Below, piece by piece: positions 8,256 to 17,799 of a stretch of 38,283 bases of DNA (position 1 is its first letter; each line of letters opens with the position of its first letter). The position numbers were made by a program, and so were the translations under genes. The stretch is from Vicinamibacteraceae bacterium (GTDB lineage: Bacteria; Acidobacteriota; Vicinamibacteria; Marinacidobacterales; Marinacidobacteraceae), in contig JAAXGQ010000113.1 in assembly GCA_012271265.1 (NCBI GenBank), positions 408-38,690 on the forward strand. The letters are read 5' to 3'. Under the pieces are notes generated by a model. That model saw only the letters and a list, made by a program, of their open reading frames with translations. It was not told where the DNA came from and made no database searches.

Positions 8256-9443
8256 TCAAGCGAGCGCAGCGCGAAGATCGTCCACCTGGTCGCTCTGCTC
8301 CCAGGGGAACTCCGGATTCCCGAAGTGGCCGGAGCGGGCTGTCGCCTGGAAGATCGGGCGGCGGAGATCCAGGCGCCGAATGATCTCGAGCGGCGTCAGC
8401 CGGAACACCTGCTTCACGGCCCGCTCGATCGCCGCATCGGGCGCCGTGCCGGTGCGGAAGGTGTCCACCCGCACCGAAACCGGTTCCGCACGGCCGATGG
8501 CGTAGGCAATCTGCGTCTCGGCCCGGGTGGCGAGGCCCGCCGCCACAAGGTTCTTCGCAACGTACCGGGCCATGTAGGTGGCCGACCGGTCCACCTTCGT
8601 CGCGTCCTTTCCGGAAAATGCTCCCCCGCCGTGGCGGGCGGCTCCCCCGTAGGTGTCAACGATAATCTTCCGGCCGGTCAGGCCGCAGTCCGCTGCTGGC
8701 CCACCCTTCACGAATTGCCCGGTGGGATTCACCAGTACCGTCACGTTGCCGTTCCGGAAAGTGGGCGGCAGGCAGGGGAGAGCCACCCGCTCGCGGATGT
8801 CCCCGGTCACCTGCCGGCCGCTGCCGGGGTCGTGCTGGGTGGAGACCACCACCGTGGGAATTCCGGTCGGCTTCCCGGCTGAGTCGTAGGCGACGGTGAC
8901 CTGCGCCTTTCCGTCCGGCCCCAGATACGGAAGCTCGCCGCTCTTGCGCACGTGGGTCAGGCGGGCGGTGATCCGCCGCGCCAGGACGATCGGCAGCGGC
9001 ATGAGCTCCGGGGTCTCGTCGCAGGCGAACCCGAACATCATGCCCTGGTCCCCGGCGCCGCCGTCGTCGACTCCCTGCCCGATATCCGGGGACTGCCTTC
9101 CCAGGTGGACCCGGACCGCCACCCGGTCCGCGTCGAAGTCGTCGTCCCGGCCGGTGTACCCGATCGCGCGCACCGTCTTGCGGACGATGCCGGTGATCTC
9201 CGCTTCGGATGGCGTCCACGTGGACGCGGTTTCTCCGGCGACCACGACGAGCCCGTGGGTGACCAGAGTCTCGCAGGCGACGCGCGCAAACCGGTCGCGA
9301 CGGAGGAAGGCATCGAGGATCGCGTCCGAGATCTGGTCCGCGACCTTGTCCGGGTGCCCCTCGGTGACCGACTCCGAGGTGAAGAGCCGCGGGTCCCGGG
9401 CGGAATCCGGGTTCCCGTCGGCGCGTGGATTCAGCCTGCTCAC
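8256..9443 (-). CDS. metK: S-adenosylmethionine synthetase
   Basis: Makes S-adenosylmethionine from ATP and methionine in the cytoplasm; 395 aa, the usual length. Seen: [12 protein letters not shown] near the N-terminus (His30, Asp32), the hexapeptide GAGDQG (129-134), and the P-loop-like [16 protein letters not shown] (272-286), all diagnostic of MetK. The GTG start at 9443 is firm because AGGAGG lies 5 nt upstream and it places the family start correctly; open sequence further upstream reads antisense to the neighbouring nucleotidyltransferase. SAM made here would feed the methylthiotransferase RimO encoded in this window, among many users. The gene leads the metK-valS run. I saw no recognisable SAM riboswitch in the 141-nt leader region. 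Confidence 0.97.
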   Translation of the reverse strand: MSRLNPRADGNPDSARDPRLFTSESVTEGHPDKVADQISDAILDAFLRRDRFARVACETLVTHGLVVVAGETASTWTPSEAEITGIVRKTVRAIGYTGRDDDFDADRVAVRVHLGRQSPDIGQGVDDGGAGDQGMMFGFACDETPELMPLPIVLARRITARLTHVRKSGELPYLGPDGKAQVTVAYDSAGKPTGIPTVVVSTQHDPGSGRQVTGDIRERVALPCLPPTFRNGNVTVLVNPTGQFVKGGPAADCGLTGRKIIVDTYGGAARHGGGAFSGKDATKVDRSATYMARYVAKNLVAAGLATRAETQIAYAIGRAEPVSVRVDTFRTGTAPDAAIERAVKQVFRLTPLEIIRRLDLRRPIFQATARSGHFGNPEFPWEQSDQVDDLRAALA

Positions 9444-9528
9444 GGAGCCTCCTGGCGCCTCCGCGCCCTGGCGGCGGAGAGGCGGCGCTCCGGACCCGCC
9501 CCGTCGGTTCCCGGATAGGAAAGACGCA

Positions 9529-9534
9529 ATTTTA
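9529..9534 (-). promoter_or_regulatory. Possible -10 element (TAAAAT) for metK
   Basis: TAAAAT on the minus strand, about 85 nt upstream of the metK GTG, the only AT-rich hexamer in the divergent spacer between metK and the nucleotidyltransferase gene. No good -35 is visible. Confidence 0.3.
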
Positions 9535-9584
9535 CGCACGGCCGGGCCCGCCGCGTCGGGACTCGGGTCGGGAGTCGGGGCCCG

Positions 9585-10727
9585 GTGAAATCCCCTCTCG
9601 GGAGGCCGACGGCGGTCATCCTGCTGGCGGGAGAATCGCGCCGCACCTGGCCGCTGACCGCGAATTTCCCCAAGCCCCTCCTGCCGATGTGGGGACGGCC
9701 GCTCACCGAACGGGTCCTCGACGGTCTCCGCGGCGTCGTGGACACCGCGATCCTGGTCGTGGGCTACCGCAAGGAGCGGGTCCTCTCCCACTTCGGCGAC
9801 TCCTACCGCGGGATCCGTCTCGTCCCGGTGGAGCAGGTCCAGGCGCGCGGAACAGCCGACGCCCTGCGAGCGGCGGCGGCCGTGCTCGATACCCGGGCGC
9901 TGGTGATCAACGGCGACGACTACTACCACGGAGACGACCTCGCCGCCGTGGCGTCCCACCCCACAGCGATCCTCTGCCAGAAGGCGTCCGACCCCTGGAA
10001 CCGGGCGACGGTCGCGGTCGACGCGGACGGCTGGCTGCGGGATGTGGAGGAGAAGCCGGCCAATGCGCCGGCATGGGCCCTGAGCAGTATCGGGGCCTAC
10101 TCGCTGCGCCAGGAGGACCTGAGCCACCTGGGGGAGGTCGGGGAGAGCGTGCGGGGGGAACTCGAGCTGCCCGACCTGATCCGCATCCTGATCCGCGTTC
10201 GCGGCGTCCGCGCCGTGCTCGCGAAGAAGCCCTGGATCCCGCTGACCTACCCGTGGGATCTGATCGGACGGATCGCGCCGCTGTTCCTGTCCGACCCGCC
10301 CGGTTCCGGGGCCAGCCTGATCGGGCTGGAAACCACCGGTCCGGGGACCGGCCGGAAGGCCCGACTTCTTGGGGATGGCGCCCAGGTCGCCCCGGGAGCT
10401 CAGCTCGAGGGCCCCGTCGAGCTGGGTCCCGGCGCCTCGATTGGCGCTGGAGCGCGGGTGGAACGGGCCGTCCTGCTGGCCGGGGCCCGGATCGGGCCCG
10501 GCGCCTTTGTCCAGGACACCGTCCTCGGAAACGGCGCGTCGGTGGGCCGGGGAGCGCAGGTGCTCTCCGGGCCGGTGCGGCGGATCCGGGTGCGGAGCCA
10601 CGTGGCGCGGGTCGGCGTCCCGGCGGTGGGCGCCTGTCTCGGCGACGGGGCGCGGATCGCGCCCGGCGCCGTCACCGCGCCCGGATTTCTGCTCGGTCCG
10701 GGGAAGCGCTACCCCGACGGGGCCTGA
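9585..10727 (+). CDS. Sugar-phosphate nucleotidyltransferase with left-handed beta-helix domain
   Basis: 380 aa, built like GlmU or archaeal-type glucose-1-phosphate nucleotidyltransferases. Seen: an N-terminal Rossmann-like NTP-transferase domain (1-about 235) with [16 protein letters not shown] then [16 protein letters not shown], the metal-site segment [12 protein letters not shown] and VEEKPAN. A C-terminal hexapeptide-repeat beta-helix follows (about 255-375, runs such as [22 protein letters not shown]). The usual GxGTRxxP signature reads GESRRTWP, so Gly and Thr are replaced although Arg and Pro remain. Substrate cannot be told from sequence; candidates are glucosamine-, glucose- or mannose-1-phosphate. 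The GTG start is set by the short distance to the domain. Its 3' end overlaps the convergent lptF-lptG gene by 56 bp. Confidence 0.85.
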   Translation: MKSPLGRPTAVILLAGESRRTWPLTANFPKPLLPMWGRPLTERVLDGLRGVVDTAILVVGYRKERVLSHFGDSYRGIRLVPVEQVQARGTADALRAAAAVLDTRALVINGDDYYHGDDLAAVASHPTAILCQKASDPWNRATVAVDADGWLRDVEEKPANAPAWALSSIGAYSLRQEDLSHLGEVGESVRGELELPDLIRILIRVRGVRAVLAKKPWIPLTYPWDLIGRIAPLFLSDPPGSGASLIGLETTGPGTGRKARLLGDGAQVAPGAQLEGPVELGPGASIGAGARVERAVLLAGARIGPGAFVQDTVLGNGASVGRGAQVLSGPVRRIRVRSHVARVGVPAVGACLGDGARIAPGAVTAPGFLLGPGKRYPDGA

Positions 10728-13038
10728 CCCGGCTCCGCCGGGGGGCGTCGGTCGAACGCAGCAGCAGGAATACGGCGGCCAGCGCAAACAGCAGGTTCGG
10801 CGACCAGGCGGCGAGTTCGGGGCGCAACAGCTCGGCTTCGCCCAGGAAGCCGAAGAACCGGGTCGCCACCAGAAACAGGATCCCGATTCCGATGGCGATC
10901 GCAGCGCTCGCGAGGCCGCTCCGATTCGCGCGGCGAAACGCGAAGGGGAGGGCGATCAAGACCATGACGAGCGCCGCGAACGGCCGGGCCCGGCGGTTCT
11001 CCCGCTCCGCTGCGAGGGCGGTCGTATCGTGACCGGCCGCCGCCACCGCCGTGATCCGCTCCTCGAGGTCGCGGAAGGCGAGGTGGCGGGGGGAAAGGTC
11101 GACGCCGAGGAACGCTTCCGGCGGCGGCACCCCGGGAATCTCCGACATCGAGAAGGCCCGGGCCCCTGTTTCTGACAAGGGCCTCCGGCGCCACCCGCCC
11201 ACCCCGATCCAGGCCCCCTCGGCATCCGACCAGTGAGCGGACCCGGCGAAGGCACGACCGGCCAGGCGTCCGCTCGCGGCGTCGGGCTCGAAAACGGAGA
11301 GCCCGACCAGGACGGCGTTCGCGGGGTCGAAGGTCTCGTAGTGGATGATGCGGCCGTCGGGGCCTTCCCGCCAGTGGCGCTCCAGAGGGTCGAGGGTCCG
11401 GCGCCCCTCTCCCCGGATCCGGGTTTCGAGGTCCTCGGCCCCGGGTCCGGTCACCGGCAGCAGGACTTCCTGAACGCCGTGGCCGGCGGCCCCCACCAGG
11501 AGGCCGAGGAAGAGCGCCGGCAGCGTCATCCGGGCGAGACTCACGCCCCCGGCCACAAAGGCGGTCACCTCGCCGTGGCGCGCCAGGAAGCCGAACGCGA
11601 TGAGGGTCCCGGCGAGCGCTGCGAGCGGCAGCACTTCCGTCGTGAAGCCCGGGAGCGAAAGCCAGAGGTAACGGACCAGCGGCGCTCCCGCCATCCCGTT
11701 GTCCACGGCTTCGCCGATCAGCGTGACCAGCCGGCCACTGGTCCACACCGAGAGAAGTCCCACCAGCACCAGCGCGGTGAACCGGACGAGTCCCGAGACC
11801 AGGTATCGGTCGAGCAGAGGCCCGAACCCGGCGAGCCGGCGGCGGCCCCGGGTGCGGCGTCGGCGTCCCAGCGCCGCGCCGAGAGAAGCGGCGGCCCTTC
11901 CCAGCCGGGCCCCGAGCCGGGCGACCGGCGCGAGGGGGTCGAGCTCCCGCGAAGCCAGCAGCAGCGCGGCGGCGCCCGCCGCAAAGGTGAGCGCGTTGGC
12001 GCCCCATGCTCCCAGCCAGGGGGCGACCGTTCCGCTGATGGCCATCTCTTCGCCGGACGAGAGGGGGATGGAGTACCCGACGATCACCAGCGCCGCGAGC
12101 GCGAAGGCGCCCGCCCGGGCGGGTTGCGGGGAGGGGCGCAGCCCCAGTCCGAGCCCGATCAGGCCGAACGCCAGGCAGGCAGCCGGCAGGGCGAACTTCT
12201 TGTGGATCTCCACCCGGTAGGCCGGGTGCTGTGTCTCTTCCCAGGCGGCCACGAGTTCGGGGAGCGGCATCGCCCGGGTGCTCTGGTAGGGGCTGACCTT
12301 CTCCGGGCCGAAGATGGTGTCCGCCGAAAGGGGCAGCCGGATCTCCGCCACGCGCTGGATCCCGTAGCGCCCGGGATGTTCGAGCACGGCGTCGTGAACC
12401 TCGACCTGCTCGAGTACGAGGAAGGCCTCGCGTTCGACCGCGTTCGCGACGAGCCGACCGCGCTCCGCCAGGAAGATCGTCGGCTCGCGCGCGGAGCCGA
12501 CTTCGGCCAGAAAGACCTCGCGCCAGCCGTCCTCGCCGGGCGGCGTCTCGCGGACCAGGAGCACCCGATCCTCGAGCAGCTCGTCATAGAAGATGTCGGG
12601 CTCGATTTCCGTGCGCAGCCGGGCGCTCAGCAACTGCGCCGAGAGGTCCAGGAACCGCTGGTTCGCGTGGGGAACAACGTCCAGCATGAGCCAGACACAG
12701 AGCCCGCAGGCGAGCGCTGATGCGGCGCCGATCGGCCACAGAAGCCTCCACGGGGAGATGCCGCCGGCGCGCATCGCGATGAGTTCGCGCCCGGCCGAGA
12801 GGCCGTTCAGGGCGAGCAGGATGCCGAGCAGGAGCGCGCTCGGAATGACGACCGCGGAGACGCCGGGAACCAGCTGCAGCAGGGCGAGCCCGACGGTGAC
12901 CGGGTTCGCTCCCTGGGTCAGGAAGAGCTGGATGTGCCGGACCAGTTCGTTGAGCAACAGGGCGAACAGGATGACCCCGGCGCCGAGTACGGCCCCGGGG
13001 GCGATCCCCCGCAGCAGGTAGCGATCGAGAAGGCCCAC
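10672..13038 (-). CDS. lptF/lptG: Fused LptF-LptG lipopolysaccharide export permease
   Basis: 788 aa, about twice one LptF or LptG subunit (about 360 aa each). Seen: two homologous halves that open almost identically, LLDRYLLRG (3-11) and LLDRYLVSG (408-416). Each half has three N-terminal hydrophobic helices, a soluble beta-rich periplasmic insert (about 125-275 and 530-685) and three C-terminal helices. They are joined by a basic linker (about 373-405, [11 protein letters not shown]). In known systems LptF and LptG form the membrane core of the LptB2FGC ABC exporter that pulls LPS from the inner membrane; here one chain would supply both. LptB, LptC and LptA are not in the window. The GTG start at 13038 has AAGGG upstream. 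The gene is divergent from smc, which is unrelated in function. Confidence 0.93.
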   Translation of the reverse strand: MGLLDRYLLRGIAPGAVLGAGVILFALLLNELVRHIQLFLTQGANPVTVGLALLQLVPGVSAVVIPSALLLGILLALNGLSAGRELIAMRAGGISPWRLLWPIGAASALACGLCVWLMLDVVPHANQRFLDLSAQLLSARLRTEIEPDIFYDELLEDRVLLVRETPPGEDGWREVFLAEVGSAREPTIFLAERGRLVANAVEREAFLVLEQVEVHDAVLEHPGRYGIQRVAEIRLPLSADTIFGPEKVSPYQSTRAMPLPELVAAWEETQHPAYRVEIHKKFALPAACLAFGLIGLGLGLRPSPQPARAGAFALAALVIVGYSIPLSSGEEMAISGTVAPWLGAWGANALTFAAGAAALLLASRELDPLAPVARLGARLGRAAASLGAALGRRRRTRGRRRLAGFGPLLDRYLVSGLVRFTALVLVGLLSVWTSGRLVTLIGEAVDNGMAGAPLVRYLWLSLPGFTTEVLPLAALAGTLIAFGFLARHGEVTAFVAGGVSLARMTLPALFLGLLVGAAGHGVQEVLLPVTGPGAEDLETRIRGEGRRTLDPLERHWREGPDGRIIHYETFDPANAVLVGLSVFEPDAASGRLAGRAFAGSAHWSDAEGAWIGVGGWRRRPLSETGARAFSMSEIPGVPPPEAFLGVDLSPRHLAFRDLEERITAVAAAGHDTTALAAERENRRARPFAALVMVLIALPFAFRRANRSGLASAAIAIGIGILFLVATRFFGFLGEAELLRPELAAWSPNLLFALAAVFLLLRSTDAPRRSRVRPRRGSASPDRAEIRAR

Positions 13039-13052
13039 GCGAACAACCCTTC

Positions 13053-13058
13053 ATTCTA
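13053..13058 (-). promoter_or_regulatory. Possible -10 element (TAGAAT) for lptF-lptG
   Basis: TAGAAT on the minus strand, 14 nt between it and the GTG at 13038, so the leader would be very short. The same hexamer precedes purC in this window (32048-32053). No -35 of note. Confidence 0.35.
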
Positions 13059-13190
13059 GGATTTGCCGGCGGGTACAGTTCGCCTCGCGGGCGCCAGCGG
13101 ACCGCATTCGTCATGTTTCCTTCGGCTGTCCCGCCTGCCGAAGACCGGGCCCCCATCCCGTCGCGCCCGGAGCAGGCCGCGCCCTCCACG

Positions 13191-16100
13191 ATGAGGATCG
13201 AGCGCCTCGAGATCGTCGGTTTCAAGAGCTTTGCGGAGCCGGTGACGATCGAATTCCACGGCGGCGCCACCGCCATCGTCGGTCCCAACGGTTGCGGCAA
13301 GAGCAATCTCGTGGACGCGGTGGCCTGGGTGCTCGGGGAGCTGGGCGCGCGCACGATCCGCGCCCGGGGCCGGGACCTGCTCTTCAGCGGCAGCGCCGAC
13401 CGAAGCCCGCACCAGGTGGCCGAAGTCCGGCTCGCGGTCAGCGGGGTTGCCTGGGACGGGATGCGGAGCGGAGCGGCGGGTCCGGGGGCTCCGGGGGAAC
13501 TCGTCGTCTCCCGGCGCATGGATGCCGACGCGCACTCGGTGTATTCCATCGGCGGCCGCGTGACCACGCGCCGCGAGGTGCGGCGTCTCTTCGCCGGCAC
13601 CGGGCTCGGGGCGGGCTCCTACGCCCTCATCGAACAGGGACGGACCAACCAGGTCCTGAACGCCCGGCCGGAAGACCTGCGGCTTCTCATCGAGGAGGCC
13701 GCCGGACTCGGGGCCTACCGCCTGAACCGCCGTGAGAGCGAGGGGAATCTCCGCTCCACCGAACGCTCCCTGGAGCAGGTGCGCACCCGACTGGCCGAAC
13801 TGGACCGCCATCTCCGCCGGGTGCGCCGCGAGGCCGCGGCGGCCGGCCGGATGCGGCAGGCGTCAGAACGCTTCGACCTTCTCGGACTGACGCTCCAGGC
13901 GAAGCGCCGGGAAGAACTGCTCCTCGAACTCGGGGAAGGCCGGCCGAGGGCGTCGGCGTTCGAGGAGGAGCAGGCGCGGCGCACCCGGAGTCTGGCAGCC
14001 TTCGAGCGCTTCTTCGGCCATCTCCGCGGCAAACTGGAAGCGCTGGACACCGAGTTGCGGGAGGTGACCGGGAGAGCCGGGCGCGCGCGGGAACGGGCGG
14101 CGCGCTCCGAGGCGATCCTCGGCGAAGGCGCCCGGGCGGCGAAGGCCCGGGCCCGGCGGCGGGAGGCGCTCGAGCGCGAAGAGCGCGACCTCCGCGTCCG
14201 GGTTCGGCAGCGGGAGCGAGAGCAGGCCGCGCGCGACCAGCGGGTCCGCGAATTCGAGCCGGCGCTCGCCGCGCTTCGGAGCCGGCTGGAGCAGGCCGCG
14301 GCCGCCCGCGATGCCGCGCGGCAGAGCGAGTCAGCCGCGTCCGGGGCGGTCGCGGCCACGCGCAGCGAGGTGGCCCGGTTGCGAGAGGTCCGGCGGGCGG
14401 CGGAGAGGTCGGAGAAGCAGGAAAGGGATCGGGCAGCGCGTCTCGCAGATGCTGCGGCCCGGGTGGAGCGGACCCGCGAGGACCTCGAGGCGAGGAACGA
14501 GCGGGCCGCCCGGGAGGAGGCCCGCGCCGCCGGGCGGAGCGAGCAGCGCGAGACCGATCTTGCCGGGCGCCGCGCCGCACGGCGCGGCCTCGGCGCCGCG
14601 AAACGGACGGCCGACGAGGCGCGGGACGCGGCCAGGTCGGACTTTCGAAAGGCCTCGCGCAGTCTCGATCGGATTCGCGCCCGACTCGCCGCGGCCCGGG
14701 CGCGCGCCCGGTCCGGAAAGCACCTCGGCCGCGGGGCGGACACCCTGATGCGGGTGGGCCGGGAGCGCGGCCTCCCGGTTCATGGGCCGGTCGGCGAGGC
14801 GGTGGCGCCGGACCCCGGCTACGAGCGCGCGGCCGAGCGTCTCTTCCGGGTGCACCGGGTCCGGGTGGAGAGGACCCGCGACGTGACCAGGATCGTGGAG
14901 GAAATGGCCGGGACGGCTTCCGGCCCCTGTGAGCTGCTCGTGACCGAACTGGTTCAGGCCTCCGGTGTCAGGACTCCGGTCGCTGCCTCCGCGCCGCCCC
15001 CCGCCGCGGAACCGGCCTTCGATCGCATCCGGGTCTCCGACCCCGCGGTGTGGAACGCGCGCGGGGAGGCGTTTCTTGCCCCGGACATCGAGACCGCGCT
15101 TTCCTGCTACCTCGCGCGGCCGGCCTCCTACGTGACGCGGGCAGGCGTGCTCGTGACCCCGCCGGGCGTCGTGCGGTTCGGCGATGGGGGCGCCGGGGAG
15201 GGTTACCTCATGACCCGCCGCGATGTCGAAGACCTCGAGGCGGCGGAAGGAACGGCGGCGCGTCGGAGGCAGGCCGCCGCAACGGCGCTCGAGCACGCGG
15301 AGGGGCGGGCGCGCCGGGCGGCCGCGGCGCTCGACGCCGGGGAGAAGGCGCTTCGCGAGGCAGCGATCGAAGCCGCGCGGGCCGCCCTCGCCCTGGAGCG
15401 GGCCGAGTCCGCCGTTTGCGACATCGAGCGGCGCCTCGAGGAAGCCGGCGCCGAGGCCGAACGCATCGGCGAGGCGCTGCGGGAGAGCGAGGCGGAGGCG
15501 CGGCGCGCGGCGCGAGAGCTTGCCCGGAGTCGGGCTGAGCGGCTGGCCGAGCAGGGTCGGCTGGGACGGCGGGAGGCGGCGCTGGCGGCGGCGCGGGAGA
15601 AAGCCGCAGCCACCGCGCGTGCGTGGCGCGGCCTCGACCGGGAACGCGCCCGCCTCGAGGCGGTCGCCGACGAGGTGCGGCGTCAGGCCCGGGCATGGGA
15701 GCGCGAGGCGGAGCGGGACGCGGCGCGTCCGGCCCGGATCGCCTCCGAGCGCGAAGGCCTCGCTGGCGAGGAAGCCCGCTGGCAGGCACGGCGCGGGACG
15801 GAGGTGGCGGAGCGGGCTGCCGCGACCGCCGCGGCGGCGGAGTGGGAAGCGGCCGAGCGGCGCCTCCTCGAGGCGCGCCGGACGCTGGATGGCCGTCTCG
15901 AAACCAGCCGGAAGACCCTTCGGCTCCGCCGGGCCGAGCTCGCCGCCGTCGGCGATCGGCTCGGTGAGCTGACTGCGGCCGCGTCCCGCGCTCGGGGGCG
16001 GCTCGAGGATCTCGAGGGCGCATTCCGCCGTCGCTCGGGGCGCGTTCTCGCCGAAGCGGCCGCCGCGCTGCCCGCGGAACTCCTGCGGCAGCCTCAGGAG

Positions 16101-16772
16101 TGGCTGGAGGCCGAACGGTCCCGGCTCGCAGGCCGCATGGACCGGATCGGACCGGTGAACGCGACGGCCGAAGACGGCGTGGCCGCGCTCGAGACGGAGC
16201 GCGGACAGCTCGCATCGCGGCTCGAGGACGTGGAGCGCGCCATGGCCGACGGGCTCAAGGCCCTGGAGCGCCAGGACCGGGAAGCCGGACGCATTTTCCG
16301 GGACTGTCACGCCGTGCTGCACGCCGGGTTCGACGAGGCATTTCGCCAGTTGTTCGGAGGCGGGAGCGCCGAGCTGCGCCTGGCTCGCGAGCCGGACGGA
16401 GAGGAGCCCGCGCCGCTTCGCCTCGGGCTTGAGATCGCCGCCCGGCCGCCGGGGAAGCGCCTCCAGAGCGTCCGGCTGCTCTCGGGCGGCGAGAAGGCAA
16501 TGACCGCCATCGCCTTTCTGATCGCCCTGTTTCGTTACCGCCCGGCTCCGTTCTGCCTCCTCGACGAAGTGGACGCCCCGCTCGACGACGCGAACGTGCG
16601 CCGCTTCGCCCGGCTGCTGCGGGAACTGCGCCGCTCCGCCCAGCTCGTCGTGATCACCCACAACCGCCTCACCATGGACGCCTGCGAGCACCTCTACGGA
16701 GTCACCATGGAAGAGCCCGGCGTCTCGCGGGTCGTCTCGCTGCGCCTCAGTGCGGTGGGCGAGACGGGCTGA
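13191..16772 (+). CDS. smc: Chromosome segregation/condensation protein SMC
   Basis: ATPase of the SMC-ScpAB condensin that compacts and segregates the chromosome; 1193 aa, the normal size. Seen: the N-terminal MRIERLEIVGFKSF start, Walker A GPNGCGKSN (31-39), a first coiled-coil arm (about 165-520), a hinge (about 540-670), a second arm (about 675-1035), then the C-loop LLSGGEKAM (about 1095) and Walker B CLLDEVDAPLDD (about 1121). Both arms are extremely rich in Arg, Ala and Glu, as expected for a GC-rich genome. The ATG at 13191 is preferred over one at 13113 because SMC proteins begin exactly at this motif. The scpA and scpB genes are not in the window. The murU-like gene follows after 12 nt. 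Confidence 0.97.
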   Translation: MRIERLEIVGFKSFAEPVTIEFHGGATAIVGPNGCGKSNLVDAVAWVLGELGARTIRARGRDLLFSGSADRSPHQVAEVRLAVSGVAWDGMRSGAAGPGAPGELVVSRRMDADAHSVYSIGGRVTTRREVRRLFAGTGLGAGSYALIEQGRTNQVLNARPEDLRLLIEEAAGLGAYRLNRRESEGNLRSTERSLEQVRTRLAELDRHLRRVRREAAAAGRMRQASERFDLLGLTLQAKRREELLLELGEGRPRASAFEEEQARRTRSLAAFERFFGHLRGKLEALDTELREVTGRAGRARERAARSEAILGEGARAAKARARRREALEREERDLRVRVRQREREQAARDQRVREFEPALAALRSRLEQAAAARDAARQSESAASGAVAATRSEVARLREVRRAAERSEKQERDRAARLADAAARVERTREDLEARNERAAREEARAAGRSEQRETDLAGRRAARRGLGAAKRTADEARDAARSDFRKASRSLDRIRARLAAARARARSGKHLGRGADTLMRVGRERGLPVHGPVGEAVAPDPGYERAAERLFRVHRVRVERTRDVTRIVEEMAGTASGPCELLVTELVQASGVRTPVAASAPPPAAEPAFDRIRVSDPAVWNARGEAFLAPDIETALSCYLARPASYVTRAGVLVTPPGVVRFGDGGAGEGYLMTRRDVEDLEAAEGTAARRRQAAATALEHAEGRARRAAAALDAGEKALREAAIEAARAALALERAESAVCDIERRLEEAGAEAERIGEALRESEAEARRAARELARSRAERLAEQGRLGRREAALAAAREKAAATARAWRGLDRERARLEAVADEVRRQARAWEREAERDAARPARIASEREGLAGEEARWQARRGTEVAERAAATAAAAEWEAAERRLLEARRTLDGRLETSRKTLRLRRAELAAVGDRLGELTAAASRARGRLEDLEGAFRRRSGRVLAEAAAALPAELLRQPQEWLEAERSRLAGRMDRIGPVNATAEDGVAALETERGQLASRLEDVERAMADGLKALERQDREAGRIFRDCHAVLHAGFDEAFRQLFGGGSAELRLAREPDGEEPAPLRLGLEIAARPPGKRLQSVRLLSGGEKAMTAIAFLIALFRYRPAPFCLLDEVDAPLDDANVRRFARLLRELRRSAQLVVITHNRLTMDACEHLYGVTMEEPGVSRVVSLRLSAVGETG

Positions 16773-16784
16773 GCGGCCCGGAGA

Positions 16785-17783
16785 ATGACGGCTTCCTCCA
16801 CGGTTTCCCCGTCCCGCGCCATGCTGTTCGCCGCCGGACGCGGTGTACGGATGGGGCCGCTCACGCGGGCCGCCGCGAAGCCGGCCCTGCCGTTTTGCGG
16901 AACGCCGCTGATCACGCGCATCCTCGGGCGGCTGCGGAGCGCCGGAATCCGGGACATCGTGGTGAACCTGCACTACCTTCCGATGTCGCTGCATCCGCTG
17001 CTCGACGCCTTCGAAGCCGACCTCACCCCGGGCTGCAGCCTCCGGCGATCCGTTGAATCCGACCTCCTCGGAACCTCGGGCGGCCTGCATCGGGCGGTCA
17101 CGGAAACGGGCGGGCCGGCCTTTGGTGAGGGGCCGCTGTTCGTGCTCAACGGGGATACGCTCGCGACGGTGGACCTCGGAGAGATGGCCGCGTTCCACCG
17201 GCAGGCCGGCGGCGAGGCCACGTTGCTCTGCGATGCCGATCCGGGGCCGGAGTTTGCCCGGGAGCGCCGGATCGAGACGGATCCGGAAGGCCGGATCACC
17301 GGGCTCTCCGCCCCCGGAGGCCCCGGGTACGGGTTCTCGGGGGTCTGGCTTCTCGAACCCTCCGCCCTGCGGCATCTCTCGGGCAAGCCCGTCGGGCTCT
17401 CCACCGATCTCCTGCCGGCGCTCATTCGGGCGGGCAGTGGCCGGGCCTTCCCGGTCCGCGCCCCATGGTTCGAGATCGGCTCGCCGCGGCGTTACCTGAC
17501 CGCCTCGCTCCGGGCCCTCGCGAGCGGCGCCGTAAAGCCGATCCGACCGCCTGGCATCCATTTCGGGATCGGCGCTTCGGCCTCCCCGGCGTCTCTCGTG
17601 TCGCCGGGGTGCGAGCTGCGCGAAGGGGCCCGGGCCGAGCGGTCCATCCTGCTTCCGGGGGTCCGCGTCGGTGACGGCGCGGTGGTCCGAGGCTCGGTTG
17701 TGGCCGAGGGGGAGACCGTGCCGTCCGGCGCCCGGATTCGTGACGCTCTCTTCGCGGACGGAGCCCTGACGCCCCTCTCCTGA
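16785..17783 (+). CDS. murU: MurU-like sugar-1-phosphate nucleotidyltransferase
   Basis: 332 aa. Probably activates a hexosamine- or MurNAc-1-phosphate; the assignment rests mostly on its partner gene. Seen: an NTP-transferase fold with MLFAAGRGVRMGPLT and AAKPALPFCG (signature with Val in place of Thr in GxGTRM), VVNLHYLP, LLGTSGG (nucleotide specificity loop), the metal-site FVLNGDTL and WFEIGSPRRYL near the end of the domain. A short hexapeptide-like beta-helix tail (about 250-325) is present, which single-domain MurU of Pseudomonas lacks as far as I recall. The next gene, 16 nt downstream, is AmgK-like; together AmgK and MurU convert free MurNAc to UDP-MurNAc, bypassing de novo synthesis. 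Alternative: mannose-1-phosphate guanylyltransferase. Confidence 0.75.
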   Translation: MTASSTVSPSRAMLFAAGRGVRMGPLTRAAAKPALPFCGTPLITRILGRLRSAGIRDIVVNLHYLPMSLHPLLDAFEADLTPGCSLRRSVESDLLGTSGGLHRAVTETGGPAFGEGPLFVLNGDTLATVDLGEMAAFHRQAGGEATLLCDADPGPEFARERRIETDPEGRITGLSAPGGPGYGFSGVWLLEPSALRHLSGKPVGLSTDLLPALIRAGSGRAFPVRAPWFEIGSPRRYLTASLRALASGAVKPIRPPGIHFGIGASASPASLVSPGCELREGARAERSILLPGVRVGDGAVVRGSVVAEGETVPSGARIRDALFADGALTPLS

Positions 17784-17799
17784 GAGGCGGGTACGGAAC

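Noticed and set aside
5413-8505. Plus-strand open frame of about 1030 codons
   Set aside because: It is antisense to valS and metK; its translation has no family motif and is Arg/Pro/Gly/His-rich, as expected from a high-GC shadow frame.
9444-9584. SAM riboswitch upstream of metK
   Set aside because: I could not match the conserved core or pairing of any known SAM riboswitch class.
9444-10787. N-terminal extension of MetK to 843 residues
   Set aside because: The extension reads antisense to the nucleotidyltransferase. AGGAGG before GTG 9443 sets the real start.
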